Assembly (NCBI GenBank): GCA_965657965.1
Contig: CBFHQM010000003.1
Span: forward strand, 62,001-126,000
DNA from: UBA8752 sp965657965
GTDB taxonomy: Bacteria > Bacteroidota > Bacteroidia > Flavobacteriales_D > Sanyastnellaceae
Direction: 5' to 3'
Length of the DNA: 64,000 bases
The notes under the pieces are model-generated. The model was not told the DNA's origin. It did no database searches and saw only the letters and a program-made list of their open reading frames with translations. Below are positions 32,501 to 38,632 of the stretch, piece by piece. How positions within the stretch are numbered: the stretch's first letter is position 1; every line of letters starts with the position of its first letter. The translations under genes were made by a program, and so were the position numbers.

Positions 32501-33418
32501 TTCGTTGTCATCGCTGAGTGTGTTGTACTCCTCTGCTCCACACCATCCGCACCAAGGTCCGGTCACGTGGACAGTTCCGAAGGCGGTGCCTGCACAGGAC
32601 ATGTCCACATTGAATGTGGTTGGCGCAGACAAGCAATCGCCGTTGCAATCAAAGTTTGGAGCAGCGTATGTGCAGGACTGATCGTCTTCCTCGGCTGCTA
32701 CATTGTAGTTGCACGCCGTCGCGTCCATGCAGCCTGGCACCAAGACACACGTTGTCTGGGCGAAGGAAAAGGTATTCTCGATCAAGGCATCCTGGTCGCC
32801 TCCAGGGAAGATCTGCATGTACATCTGACCGCTGATGTCTCCATCCGTTGTCAGTTGCGCAACCAAGACTCGCTTCTCTGCACCTGCTTTTCCGTTGGCG
32901 CTGCTTGGCAAAATGTACCAACCCCCACCGATGGGTGTGCTGATGTCAATGTTGCCGCCAGACGAAAATGGCACTTCCCAAGATTGAACATTGGGATCGA
33001 CCAACACCGATACATCTGATTGACCAGCGCTCAAAACGGGCTGCTGTTCAATGCCGATGGTGACCCAGCTGTCGTATTGCACCGAGGCGAAATCCGGAAC
33101 CTCATACAGAGACGGATTGATGGAGGCTGGGGTGGTCCCCCCAAAAGCATCCTGATAGAAGTCCGAAGTGGAATTGACAAACAAAGGCGTCTCTGTGTCA
33201 CCAATCACCGCCGAAAGAAAGTCGGAGGTGTCGGGCGTAGTCAGATAGACTCTGTAGGTGGTCAAACCACCCACCACATCTGTGGCGTAGGTCTCCACGG
33301 AAAGCGAGAAGCCAGCCGTGTCTCCTGTTGTTTCAAAACAGGCATTTTGGGCGTTTACTGGACCAAAGAAGGTCATCAGCAAACAAGCGAGGGAGTACAG
33401 TTGAAAGCGCATGTTCAT
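23573..33418 (-). CDS. giant secreted mosaic protein (3281 aa)
   Basis: An exported protein of 3281 residues. It opens with a signal peptide (MRFQLYSLACLLMTFFG) and then has, in order, four types of module: (i) a ~195-residue module present four times (A1-A4); (ii) three carbohydrate-binding-like E-set domains, each starting near FNVDM/FSVDM and containing NGWNGWG-like turns; (iii) two groups of HYR-type Ig-like repeats recognisable by TATDACGN and VPADTT; (iv) about 33 Cys/Asp-rich units of the form GCTDxxACNYDxxAxxDDGSC. The last 29 residues are a dockerin-like EF-hand, DLNGDGAININD, between two cysteines. No T9SS type A or B tail is seen. It is probably a cell-surface adhesin or matrix protein, which is inference. 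The start is ATG 33418 or 33412. Confidence 0.85.
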   Translation of the reverse strand: MNMRFQLYSLACLLMTFFGPVNAQNACFETTGDTAGFSLSVETYATDVVGGLTTYRVYLTTPDTSDFLSAVIGDTETPLFVNSTSDFYQDAFGGTTPASINPSLYEVPDFASVQYDSWVTIGIEQQPVLSAGQSDVSVLVDPNVQSWEVPFSSGGNIDISTPIGGGWYILPSSANGKAGAEKRVLVAQLTTDGDISGQMYMQIFPGGDQDALIENTFSFAQTTCVLVPGCMDATACNYNVAAEEDDQSCTYAAPNFDCNGDCLSAPTTFNVDMSCAGTAFGTVHVTGPWCGWCGAEEYNTLSDDNEDGTYSVSVCIPAGDVEYKFMIDNWGGEENLADDMADGGSCAPVTDYSNYANRVTASGSTTSDTYGSCLTCDEQAALQTVTVSFAVDMSASDYPDASYDNVVINGSWNGWNGWGVTLTDEDQNGIYTGTLDLDVDFGEVQFVVAVTGPADSYSGWGQTINGPEGGSCSTGSPANYVFTVGSEDLTFAVCAGLCDETCPTGTPGCMDQGATNYSAEATYDDATCLYSMSFSVDMSQSGVAGQVYLSGQFNGWSGTDNAMTDTDLDGVWDVTVNMLAGAQEYKFTVNDWSASESFDGSESCTTAPGEYVNRVVTVAGATVLPAVCWNSCSACPASGCTTPSACNYTNLAGYDDGSCFFCCSALSSDMSGYALEQDIVAWDGIPGMRTYRFYITTPNADDIVSAVSGDSETPTLLSTTTSFYQDELGGAFPNGINPELYSSFPSLAFDSWVTIGIDQAPDLNANEAQVSFAESESWISGFEQGQDLAINGFFGGAWFVTADNENGVAGEDKRVLIAQLTTDGELSGQFHVQVLPNGSTSSNLGDLVTLSFGPNVDAEAPSFVDFPSDVTIGCDDALPSADVQATDACSSASVSMTEVSSGDGCLTTVVRSYTATDIAGNSVSADWTISVADNAAPTFDSPADITVNCGDDLSPAATGEPNNIADCNTFTSAYNDVQVASTGSCVSEQIERTWSVTDACGNEATAIQLITVMDAAAPIITEVPADTTMACDAVVPASNISATDDCGSVSISQSDQTEEGACSGASVILRTFVAVDPCGNSVQYVQTINLIDTVAPTFTSVPSDVTVGVYDALPTDAALATDNCGTLSISSNDDVDDTANDFALVVRTFTATDACGNTATATQTITVLELLGCMDSSGCNYNAAATAEDGTCTYPAYGYECDGSCISDADFDGICDLNEVQGCNLPNACNYNILATENDGSCTYDCFGCTDVSASNYDSDALLDDGQCLYGGCTDATASNYSGTADFNDGSCIYLGCTNPIACNYTTGANQDDGSCDLTSCGGCTNDIACNYEPAALLNDGSCEFFSCRGCTNAGAFNYDITASEDDGSCIFGGCNNETAANYDSNADFNDGSCEFGGCTDSGACNFDTQANVNDGSCEYTSCAGCMITFACNYNPEATLQDDSQCDFYACCGDPAADNYEVGVADFLTYGCSYGGSAPMVQLAGCELTFACNYGDTENDCEYSSCSGCTEAGACNYDANATIPVTCLYPEDIYGSSNVDCAGNCINDANSNNVCDEQEESGCTNPAACNYADTATLDDGSCDTTTCAGCTDASACNYDNSASINDGSCDYSACFGCTDADACNYDNTATNDDGGCAYPASSVVDCDGNCINDGNNNGICDEQETLGCTDVNACNFVSEATFSDNSCEYSSCTGCTNASACNYDSDAQINDGSCEFTSCTGCTTSTACNYDVTATVDDGSCTYPEPEYDCAGDCVVDSDGDGICDAFDGNYDGCMDALACNYDPFADSDDGSCDFCSCSGFTTDIPGYGFSIEETATNEIPGYTTYRLYITTPNATDKVSAVTGVAGNPLIVETTGDFYQHPNGGVYPNGINPILYDFVPLIQYDSWFTVGIDAAPVSANGEGNIQGLPEPDPWTSIFEGGAGFTIDDVIGSGWFVNPDATNGIAGVEQKVLLAQLTTNGDLSGQFYVQVFPEGNNNNQERVTLTFGGSQCGCMDVTACNYAATAIIDDGSCYFPQFGYGCDDICLFDSEAPEFTETPEDINVSCSADLTVVMPSATDNCDQDLTFTYSDEIVDGPCGQTYDIVRSYIATDDFGQADTVSHVIHVIDEQAPVFTNVPADGTVECGDAYPTAEAVAVDNCNGVTITHTDEVVSTACGNTLTMVRTWSATDACGNVSTATTTYTVVDSTDPVISDLPADTTVSCEAEYSFPMPSSSDACGEVTLSEEVTTQEGSCANSYTLIRSFTAIDACGNFSQAVQAVTVVDNTAPVLSGVPADATLECGVALPAHTVTAQDGCEGAVDVLYTDVETILDNCRSQLVRTFTATDACGNAATADWTLIFEDTTAPTFTVPADVTLDCGSATTPAETGNVTDAADVCDASPSVTYSDAVSSSTFSLEGLTADIRVELRLNNLPAFPRVLQASGVTLGDGVELDVDDEQSNPVNLRGAISVDVVGSSIDLAVLDVIGSESYDFIEVRLSNVSGGELVNAVLGANNLFADLNAATYAQSVTANEIVMSWTEVTGATMAIVDGGSASATALNSDNCFSDNTITRTWTVTDACGNENSETQVITLEDNTAPVFDFVPADQLLDCEAEYALEMATATDICSSVEVTYTDSETMPCPGSRVIERTFTALDLCGNTSTHVQTISFIDSTAPVFTSTPEDLALECGDEIALTLPEAQDNCGEVSITYSDETVEGNCSGNYSVLRTFVAEDDCGNSASFVQNIVFTDTTVPVVLSVPADTTYTVVAGEALPGALPVAEDLCGAVSISFVDICSEQGFGGYTATRTFTIVDDCGNTVVETQELTVLFTLGCDDPDASNYNAEALAGNGTCLYEGCTNPEAFNYSALADIDDGSCIVAAVEGCTDATACNYFLLANVDDGSCDYCSCLNAPVIDGYSLEMETVAVDGVPGMTTYRMYVTMVNPTDVMSSVVGETGLETHINTSTSFYQDPFGGALGQAVNPVLYGISPQLEYDSYVTIGLTQAPDASAGEVEVTAVESDGSNWVSPFEAGGNLSIDGDFGGVWFTLNGASNAAAGDDLRVLIGQFTTSGSISGQVSLQVFPEGDGDNALVMTFPIGNSACGCTDVEACNFDSENTSDDGSCAYVGIYECDGETCSNDVDNDGICDELEVPGCTDITALNYEDAASDDDGSCLFLGCMDNAADNYDSSANVEGFCSYPVEGCTDSDAANYDEAALTDDGSCLYPGCTDESALNYDPEANFNSGCILPLEGCTDPQAENYNDLANTNDGSCEYTQACPGDLNGDGAININDLLDFFQIYGQTCPE
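23576..23662 (-). other. dockerin-like C-terminal tail of giant protein
   Basis: The final 29 codons encode a Cys-flanked EF-hand loop (CPGDLNGDGAININD) followed by LLDFFQIYGQTC. The same layout ends the secreted protein at 41433 and the repeat protein at 61742. Confidence 0.7.
24184..24772 (-). repeat. A module, copy 4
   Basis: This is the most C-terminal copy of a ~195-residue module. The shared core is a PGMTTYRMYVT start, an SFYQDPFGG block, an INP-like VNPVLY, DSYVTIGL, and the ending RVLIGQFTT plus SLQVFPEGD. Confidence 0.7.
24990..27360 (-). repeat. HYR-like repeat array 2
   Basis: A run of HYR-type Ig-like repeats, each about 80 residues with a VPAD(T/V)T start and a TATDACGN-like end. 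The boundaries are approximate. One repeat is interrupted by an unrelated insertion of about 150 residues at roughly 25810-26260. Confidence 0.7.
27445..28033 (-). repeat. A module, copy 3
   Basis: The third copy of the ~195-residue module, with the landmarks PGYTTYRLYITTPNATD, DFYQHPNGG, YPNGINPILY, DSWFTVGIDAAP and KVLLAQLTTNGDLSGQF. It is bounded by Cys-rich units on both sides. Confidence 0.7.
28035..29908 (-). repeat. array of ~20 Cys/Asp-rich units
   Basis: The central array has about twenty 20-27-residue units of the type GCTDxxACNYDxxAxxDDGSC, with some units carrying a longer VDCxGNCINDxNxNGICDE linker. The DNA copies have diverged, so this is a protein-level tandem array. It aligns unit by unit with the array at 61.7-64 kb. 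Confidence 0.8.
29908..30865 (-). repeat. HYR-like repeat array 1
   Basis: About four HYR-like repeats with SDVTIGCDDALP, ITVNCGDDLSP and FTATDACGN hallmarks, lying between the A2 module and the Cys-rich array. The boundaries are approximate. Confidence 0.65.
30865..31433 (-). repeat. A module, copy 2
   Basis: The second copy, with PGMRTYRFYITTPNADD, SFYQDELGG, FPNGINPELY, DSWVTIGIDQAP and RVLIAQLTTDGELSGQF. It directly follows a Cys-rich unit. Confidence 0.7.
31510..32640 (-). repeat. three CBM-like E-set domains
   Basis: Three consecutive ~105-residue domains. Each has an (S/N)VDM strand, a VYLSGQFNGW / VVINGSWNGW / VHVTGPWCGW turn, an acidic D.D.DG(V/I/T)(W/Y) segment and a YKF(T/M)(V/I)N-like strand in at least two. 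The layout resembles AMPK/CBM48-type glycan-binding folds. Ligand binding is inferred. Confidence 0.6.
32747..33340 (-). repeat. A module, copy 1
   Basis: The N-terminal copy, starting straight after the signal peptide. Landmarks are TTYRVYLTTPDTSD, DFYQDAFGG, SINPSLY, DSWVTIGIEQQP and RVLVAQLTTDGDISGQM. Confidence 0.7.
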
Positions 33419-33432
33419 GACATTAAGCTCAT

Positions 33433-33440
33433 CTAAGATA
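33433..33440 (-). promoter_or_regulatory. weak -7 box TATCTTAG for giant gene
   Basis: Minus-strand TATCTTAG lies 14 bases before ATG 33418 in the AT-rich 140-base divergent region between the giant gene and ffh. It is an imperfect match to TAnnTTTG. Confidence 0.25.
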
Positions 33441-33542
33441 GGCATTAATCTGTTATTTACACATATTCATCGTAATATTTCTTTAATTCGTCGTCACTTT
33501 TCACCCCCTCAACCTTCTGTAGACAGACCCGTTGTCTGCTCC

Positions 33543-33550
33543 TACCTTTG
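33543..33550 (+). promoter_or_regulatory. -7 box TACCTTTG before ffh
   Basis: An exact TAnnTTTG match ending eight bases before the ffh ATG at 33559. No convincing -33 TTTG is present at the expected distance. Confidence 0.5.
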
Positions 33551-33558
33551 CGCCCGAT

Positions 33559-34917
33559 ATGTTTGAGAACCTCAGTGACCGTTTCGAAAAGGCCTTCCAA
33601 CACCTCAAGGGAGAAGCCACCATTTCGGAGGCGAACATCGCCGAAACCACCAAAGAGATTCGCCGGGCTTTGGTCGAGGCGGATGTGAACTACAGCGTAG
33701 CCAAGCGTTTCGCCAACCGCGTGCGAGAACAGGCGATTGGTCAAGAAGTGCTCACCTCGGTGAAGCCGGGTCAACTCCTTGTCAAAATCACGCAAGAGGA
33801 GCTCGCAGCCTTTATGGGTGGCCAGCACGAAGAACTCAACATCAAAGGCAAGCCCGGCATCATTTTGATGAGTGGCTTGCAGGGCTCCGGAAAAACGACC
33901 CATTCAGCCAAACTGGCGCTTCACCTCAAGACCAAACAAGGCAAAAGGCCCCTCTTGGTTGCTTGTGATGTATACCGTCCTGCTGCGATCGACCAGTTAG
34001 AAGTCATGGGCAAACGCGTCGGTGCCGACGTCTTTACCAAGCGCGAAGAGCAAAATCCTGTCGCCATTGCAGAAGCTGCACTCCGCCATGCGCGCAGCCA
34101 TGGAAACGATGTGGTCATCGTCGATACCGCAGGACGATTGGCGGTGGATGCCGCCATGATGGAGGAAATCGACCTGATTAAAAAGGCGATTGAACCCAGT
34201 GAGACCCTGTTCGTTGTCGACGCCATGACCGGACAAGATGCCGTTCAAACGGCCAAAGCCTTTCACGAACGCATTGCCTTTGACGGTGTGATCATGACGA
34301 AAATGGACGGCGACACCCGAGGTGGTGCAGCCTTGTCCATTCGAGAAGAAACAGGAAAGCCCATCAAGTTCATCGGAACTGGAGAGCAACCCGAGGCACT
34401 CGAACCTTTCCACCCAGAGAGGATGGCTAAGCGCATCTTGGGCATGGGAGACGTGGTCACCCTGGTCGAAAAGGCGCAAGAGCAGTTCGACGAAGCCCAA
34501 GCCCAAAAACTGCAGAAGAAAATCCGAAAGAACAGCTTCGACTTCGAAGACTTTTTGGAACAAGTGCAGCAAATCAAAAAGATGGGCAATGTCAAGGACC
34601 TGCTCGCCATGGTCCCCGGTATGGGCAAGGCCATGCGGGATGTCGACATTGACGACGATGCCTTCAAACACATCGAAGCCATCATTCATTCCATGACCCC
34701 GTCGGAAAGGCAGAATCCGGATTCCCTCAATGGCAGTCGGAAGACCCGAATTGCCAGAGGCAGCGGCACTTCGGTCCAAGAGGTCAACCAATTGATCAAA
34801 CAATTCGGGGAAATGAAGAAGATGATGAAGATGATGAGTGGCGGTGGCGGAAAGCGCCGTGGCTTGGGAAGCATGATGAGCCGAGGCGCCATGGGAGGAG
34901 GGCGCGCTTCACGATGA
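33559..34917 (+). CDS. ffh: signal recognition particle protein Ffh
   Basis: Ffh (452 residues), the SRP54-type GTPase that targets membrane proteins co-translationally. It has an N domain (residues 1-90, EIRRALVEADVNY), a G domain with P-loop GLQGSGKTT, G3 DTAGR and G4 TKMDGD, and a methionine-rich M domain with the RNA-binding signature NGSRKTRIARGSG, ending in a Met/Gly-rich tail. The usual start ATG 33559 (MFENLSDRF) is supported by the -7 box. folD starts inside its stop codon (ATGA). Confidence 0.97.
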   Translation: MFENLSDRFEKAFQHLKGEATISEANIAETTKEIRRALVEADVNYSVAKRFANRVREQAIGQEVLTSVKPGQLLVKITQEELAAFMGGQHEELNIKGKPGIILMSGLQGSGKTTHSAKLALHLKTKQGKRPLLVACDVYRPAAIDQLEVMGKRVGADVFTKREEQNPVAIAEAALRHARSHGNDVVIVDTAGRLAVDAAMMEEIDLIKKAIEPSETLFVVDAMTGQDAVQTAKAFHERIAFDGVIMTKMDGDTRGGAALSIREETGKPIKFIGTGEQPEALEPFHPERMAKRILGMGDVVTLVEKAQEQFDEAQAQKLQKKIRKNSFDFEDFLEQVQQIKKMGNVKDLLAMVPGMGKAMRDVDIDDDAFKHIEAIIHSMTPSERQNPDSLNGSRKTRIARGSGTSVQEVNQLIKQFGEMKKMMKMMSGGGGKRRGLGSMMSRGAMGGGRASR

Positions 34918-35816
34918 CGGACCGTCGGACCCCTCCAAACATTCTCGACGGCAAAGGCCTATCCGAGCGAATCAAAGATGAAATCGCCGTTGAAGTGGCC
35001 GATTGGACCGGACAAGGAAACCGCGCGCCGCATCTCGCCGCTGTGCTCGTGGGAAACGACGGTGCAAGCAAGACATACGTTGACCACAAAGTTCGGAGCT
35101 GCGACCGCGTCGGATTCAAGAGCACCATGGTCGTTCGGCCTTCCGACATCACCCAAGCCGAACTCATCGAGATTGTGCACGAACTCAACCAAGACGACGC
35201 CGTCGACGGGTTCATCGTTCAACTCCCTCTCCCCGATCATTTGGATGCCCAAGCGATCACCGAAGCCATTTCTCCCGCCAAAGACGTCGACGGTTTTCAT
35301 CCCGTCAACATGGGCAACTTGGCCTTGGGCTTGCCTGGATTTGTGCCTGCAACCCCAGCAGGCATCATGACTTTACTCGAACGCCACAACATCCCCACCG
35401 AAGGGCAACATGCGGTGGTGATCGGGCGGTCGAGCATTGTGGGAACCCCCATGTCGCTCCTCTTGAGTCGGGGCGGACAACCAGGGAACTGCACGGTCAC
35501 CCTCTGCCACAGCCGAACAAAAGACTTAAAAGCGCATTGCCTCAAAGCCGACATCTTGGTGGCGGCAGTGGGCCGACCCGAGATGGTCAAAGCCGACATG
35601 GTCAAAGAAGGCGCTGTGGTCATCGACGTGGGCATTACCAGAGTAGAGGACCCCACCGCCAAGCGGGGCTATCGCCTTCGTGGCGACGTAGCCTACGATG
35701 AAGTCGCACCCAAATGCAGTTGGATTACCCCTGTCCCTGGTGGCGTGGGGCCCATGACCATTGTGAGCCTTCTTCGCAACACCCTCTTGGCGGCCCAATC
35801 GAAATCTGAGGCTTGA
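34914..35816 (+). CDS. folD: bifunctional methylene-THF dehydrogenase/cyclohydrolase
   Basis: FolD (300 residues) interconverts 5,10-methylene-, methenyl- and formyl-tetrahydrofolate. Signature segments are SKTYVDHKVRSC (catalytic Tyr/Lys), FIVQLPLPDH, the NADP site GRSSIVGTPM and the C-terminal PVPGGVGPMT. Its ATG overlaps the ffh stop, and ribD begins three bases after its own stop, so it sits in an ffh-folD-ribD-transporter operon. Confidence 0.97.
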   Translation: MTDRRTPPNILDGKGLSERIKDEIAVEVADWTGQGNRAPHLAAVLVGNDGASKTYVDHKVRSCDRVGFKSTMVVRPSDITQAELIEIVHELNQDDAVDGFIVQLPLPDHLDAQAITEAISPAKDVDGFHPVNMGNLALGLPGFVPATPAGIMTLLERHNIPTEGQHAVVIGRSSIVGTPMSLLLSRGGQPGNCTVTLCHSRTKDLKAHCLKADILVAAVGRPEMVKADMVKEGAVVIDVGITRVEDPTAKRGYRLRGDVAYDEVAPKCSWITPVPGGVGPMTIVSLLRNTLLAAQSKSEA

Positions 35817-35819
35817 CCC

Positions 35820-36932
35820 ATGGCGATTGCGTCTCGCGATCGACATTGGATGTCCAAGGCTCTGGCCTTGGCCCGACAGGGTGAAATTGGCACTGCACCC
35901 AATCCCCGAGTGGGATGCATCCTGGTTCAAAACGAACGGATCTTGGCCGAAGGACATCATGCTGCAATTGGCGGTGCACACGCCGAGGTTCACGCCTTAG
36001 ATGCTGCACAAGCTGCCGGGCAAGATGTAGGGCGAGCCACGGCTTACGTGACCCTCGAGCCTTGCAGCCATCACGGACGGACGCCGCCCTGTGCGAGCCG
36101 CCTGATTGCATCTGGCATCCAGCGTGTTGTGGTGGGCATGGTCGACCCTGACCCCAGGGTCTCTGGCCAAGGAATTCGCCTACTCGAAGCGGCTGGAATC
36201 GCCGTCGACGTGTTGACAGAATGGCCCGAGGGGCGCTGGATCAACCGCCGCTTCTTGTCTTCCATTCAACGCAATCGTCCATGGATTGTCCTGAAGTGTG
36301 CGATGAGCGCAGACGGGTTTGCCGACCCTCCGCGCGCTGCTGGCCAAACCGGGAGCTTGGCTTTGACCCAGCCTGAATTGAAGCGCCTCACCCACCGTTG
36401 GCGCGCCGAAGAAGGCGCCATTTTGGTGGGGGCAGGCACCCTGAGCACAGACAACCCTCGACTGGACGTGCGCGCTTTCGCAGGCCCCTGCCCCATTCCT
36501 GTGGTTCTGGACCCACAAGGCCGCACTTCGGCCCAAGCTGCGGTCTACGATGTCCATGACGAGGTTTGGATCTTGGGCGGTCCGAAAGCACCGCATCCAA
36601 AAGCCAAAGTGATTCCAGCAAAGCCAAGCTTGGCGCTGCACTCTGTACTCGAAGCTCTACACCAATCTGGAGTGCGCTCTGTGTTGGTCGAAGGGGGGCC
36701 AGAAACCCTGCGCCGATTTATGCAAGCGAACTTGTGGGATGAGTATCGCATTTGTCAATCGCCGATCTCCGTGAATGGCGGTTTAAAAGCGCCGCCCACA
36801 CCCATGTCGGCTCTGCTTCGCGGCAGCCACCCATTTGGCGTGGACCGCGTGGATTATTACCTGAACCCCGACAGTGCAGATTGGATTGGATCTGCTCCCT
36901 CGCCCACGTTGTCTCTTGATCTTCCCTCATGA
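35820..36932 (+). CDS. ribD: riboflavin biosynthesis deaminase/reductase RibD
   Basis: Bifunctional RibD (370 residues) catalyses the deamination and reduction of the pyrimidine intermediate of riboflavin synthesis. The N-terminal zinc deaminase has HAEVHAL and the ligand block EPCSHHGRTPPC. The C-terminal reductase domain begins near WIVLKCAMSADGF and contains VLVEGGPETL. Length and domain order are normal. It shares its final bases with the start of the transporter gene (ATGA). Flavin supply is relevant to the Nqr operon a few kilobases away, but no co-regulation is visible and no FMN riboswitch is seen. Confidence 0.95.
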   Translation: MAIASRDRHWMSKALALARQGEIGTAPNPRVGCILVQNERILAEGHHAAIGGAHAEVHALDAAQAAGQDVGRATAYVTLEPCSHHGRTPPCASRLIASGIQRVVVGMVDPDPRVSGQGIRLLEAAGIAVDVLTEWPEGRWINRRFLSSIQRNRPWIVLKCAMSADGFADPPRAAGQTGSLALTQPELKRLTHRWRAEEGAILVGAGTLSTDNPRLDVRAFAGPCPIPVVLDPQGRTSAQAAVYDVHDEVWILGGPKAPHPKAKVIPAKPSLALHSVLEALHQSGVRSVLVEGGPETLRRFMQANLWDEYRICQSPISVNGGLKAPPTPMSALLRGSHPFGVDRVDYYLNPDSADWIGSAPSPTLSLDLPS

Positions 36933-37825
36933 TTGCTCTCGGTCTCAGTATTGTCGTCTCTACGTTCTTGTTCAGTTGCTTTCGACTCTTCCCCAAGTAT
37001 GGAGTGCGTTTGGAAGAAGCTGTAGTTGTGAACTACATCGTAGCGGCCATTCTGTCCATCTCCTTGGCCGGGCCTGCCCACGCATGGACCCGAATGGATG
37101 AGCCCAGCACTGCCGCTGGCGTGCTGATGGGCTTGGCCTTCCTCTACATGTTCAAGAAGATTGGAGAGTGCACCCAGCAATTGGGGCTCGGCGTGGTCGC
37201 CATTGCCACCAAAATGTCCATGGTGCTGCCCATGACCTTCTTTATGGTTTGGGACCCCTCCGATGCCATGAATTGGCAGAAGGGCTTGGCGGTCATCTTG
37301 GCATTTCCCGCGGTCTATTTGGCCAGTGATTCCGGTGCACCAACCAAGCGCAACCGGTCAGCCTCTTCTTCGGGAATTCGCTCTGCATCCTGGTTTCTGC
37401 CTGCCATTGTCTTTTTCGGTTCTGGCATGATCGACCTCGGATTCGGCTGGTTTTCATCGCCAGAACACATGACCCAAGATGCCGATCGCCTCACTTTCGC
37501 CGCGGTTCCTTTCACGGTGGCTGCGATCATTGGCCTTTTGCGCATGGCCTGGGTTCCATCGGCCAAGCCTCAATGGAGCCGCGCCACCGTTTTGGGCGGC
37601 GTGATTTTGGGCGTCATCAATGTCGGTTCTCTGTTTTTCCTGCTGTCGGCATACCAATCCATGCCCTTCCCACGCTCTGCCATTGTCCCCGTGAACAACC
37701 TGGGCATCGTTTTGGCCACTTCCCTCGCCGGCATTTTCTTTTTTCAAGAGCGGCCCAACCTGCGGAACCTCATGGGATGGGCGCTGGCCACTACTGCGCT
37801 TGTGCTCCTACTCCTGCGCCCTTGA
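36929..37825 (+). CDS. EamA/DMT-like membrane transporter
   Basis: A 298-residue integral membrane protein with about ten helices in two repeats, consistent with the drug/metabolite transporter (EamA-like) superfamily. The first helix begins right at the N-terminus (MIALGLSIVVSTFLF) and the last ends in LATTALVLLLLRP. The substrate is unknown. Its ATG overlaps the ribD stop. A riboflavin-linked role is only a guess from position. Confidence 0.8.
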   Translation: MIALGLSIVVSTFLFSCFRLFPKYGVRLEEAVVVNYIVAAILSISLAGPAHAWTRMDEPSTAAGVLMGLAFLYMFKKIGECTQQLGLGVVAIATKMSMVLPMTFFMVWDPSDAMNWQKGLAVILAFPAVYLASDSGAPTKRNRSASSSGIRSASWFLPAIVFFGSGMIDLGFGWFSSPEHMTQDADRLTFAAVPFTVAAIIGLLRMAWVPSAKPQWSRATVLGGVILGVINVGSLFFLLSAYQSMPFPRSAIVPVNNLGIVLATSLAGIFFFQERPNLRNLMGWALATTALVLLLLRP

Positions 37826-37848
37826 GTTCCTTTTCTTTCCTTCGCTGT

Positions 37849-38625
37849 ATGCGATTGATCTCCCTTGTCTGGTTTTCCCTCTTGATCCTTCTTAGCGCCT
37901 GCACTCCAGAAGTGGAAGCCGAAACTTGGCCCCCGGCAACGTTGCCAGGTCCCGCTTCCGAGGAAGAGACAAGCGAAAGCGAGTCAGACGATCAAGAATT
38001 AAACGAAGCACCCGCTGTCATTCGGTACCTCGCGCTTGGAGACAGCTACACGATTGGAGAGAGCGTTCCCGATGAAGGGGATTGGCCCAACCAATTGGTG
38101 GCCACACTGTCCAATCGATTGCCCGAGTCAGACGTTCTTCCCGCACGCATCATCGCCACGACAGGATGGACCACGGCCAACTTGAGCACCAGCATGGATG
38201 CCCAACAAATCGACACCTGTGCATTCGACCTCGTGTCTTTGCTCATCGGCGTCAACAATCAATTTCAAGGCCTCTCCCTCGAGGCCTATGCGCTGGAGTT
38301 CCAAGCTTTGCTCGACCGCGCGGTACAATTGGCTGGTGGGCAAACCAACCGTGTTTTCGTGGTCAGCATTCCCGATTACGGCTACACACCTTACGGCCAA
38401 GCCAACCAAGCCAACATCTCCCAAGGGGTTTATGCTTTTAACGATGCCTGCTCAACGTTGACTGTCAATGCAGGCATCGCGCATTATGACATCACGCCCA
38501 TCAGTCAGCAATGGCCTCAGAATGAAAACTGGGTTGCAACGGATGGCTTGCACCCCAGCGGCGACCAATATGGCGCCTGGGTATCTTCCTTTGCAGATGC
38601 CGTGGAAAATCAGCTTCGGAACTGA
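37849..38625 (+). CDS. SGNH/GDSL-like hydrolase lipoprotein
   Basis: A 258-residue predicted lipoprotein (signal peptide ending in LLSAC) followed by a short acidic linker (EEETSESESDDQE) and an SGNH-fold esterase/lipase domain. Block I is LGDSYTIGE (catalytic Ser), block III is IGVNNQF (Asn) and block V is DGLHPSGDQY (catalytic Asp/His). It may deacylate polysaccharides or lipids in the envelope, with substrate unknown. The start at ATG 37849 is set by the signal peptide. It ends seven bases before a convergent gene. Confidence 0.88.
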   Translation: MRLISLVWFSLLILLSACTPEVEAETWPPATLPGPASEEETSESESDDQELNEAPAVIRYLALGDSYTIGESVPDEGDWPNQLVATLSNRLPESDVLPARIIATTGWTTANLSTSMDAQQIDTCAFDLVSLLIGVNNQFQGLSLEAYALEFQALLDRAVQLAGGQTNRVFVVSIPDYGYTPYGQANQANISQGVYAFNDACSTLTVNAGIAHYDITPISQQWPQNENWVATDGLHPSGDQYGAWVSSFADAVENQLRN

Positions 38626-38632
38626 GTGTCCA

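Noticed and set aside
23573..33418. Tandem DNA repeats or a CRISPR-like array
   Set aside because: The periodicity is in the protein. DNA copies are diverged, there are no identical repeats with unique spacers, and the whole stretch is one open frame.
33997..34803. Long minus-strand frame inside ffh
   Set aside because: It is an opposite-strand shadow of a highly conserved GTPase gene.
35820..36932. FMN riboswitch for ribD
   Set aside because: ribD starts three bases after folD in an operon, leaving no room for a riboswitch, and no RFN-like sequence was recognised upstream of ffh.
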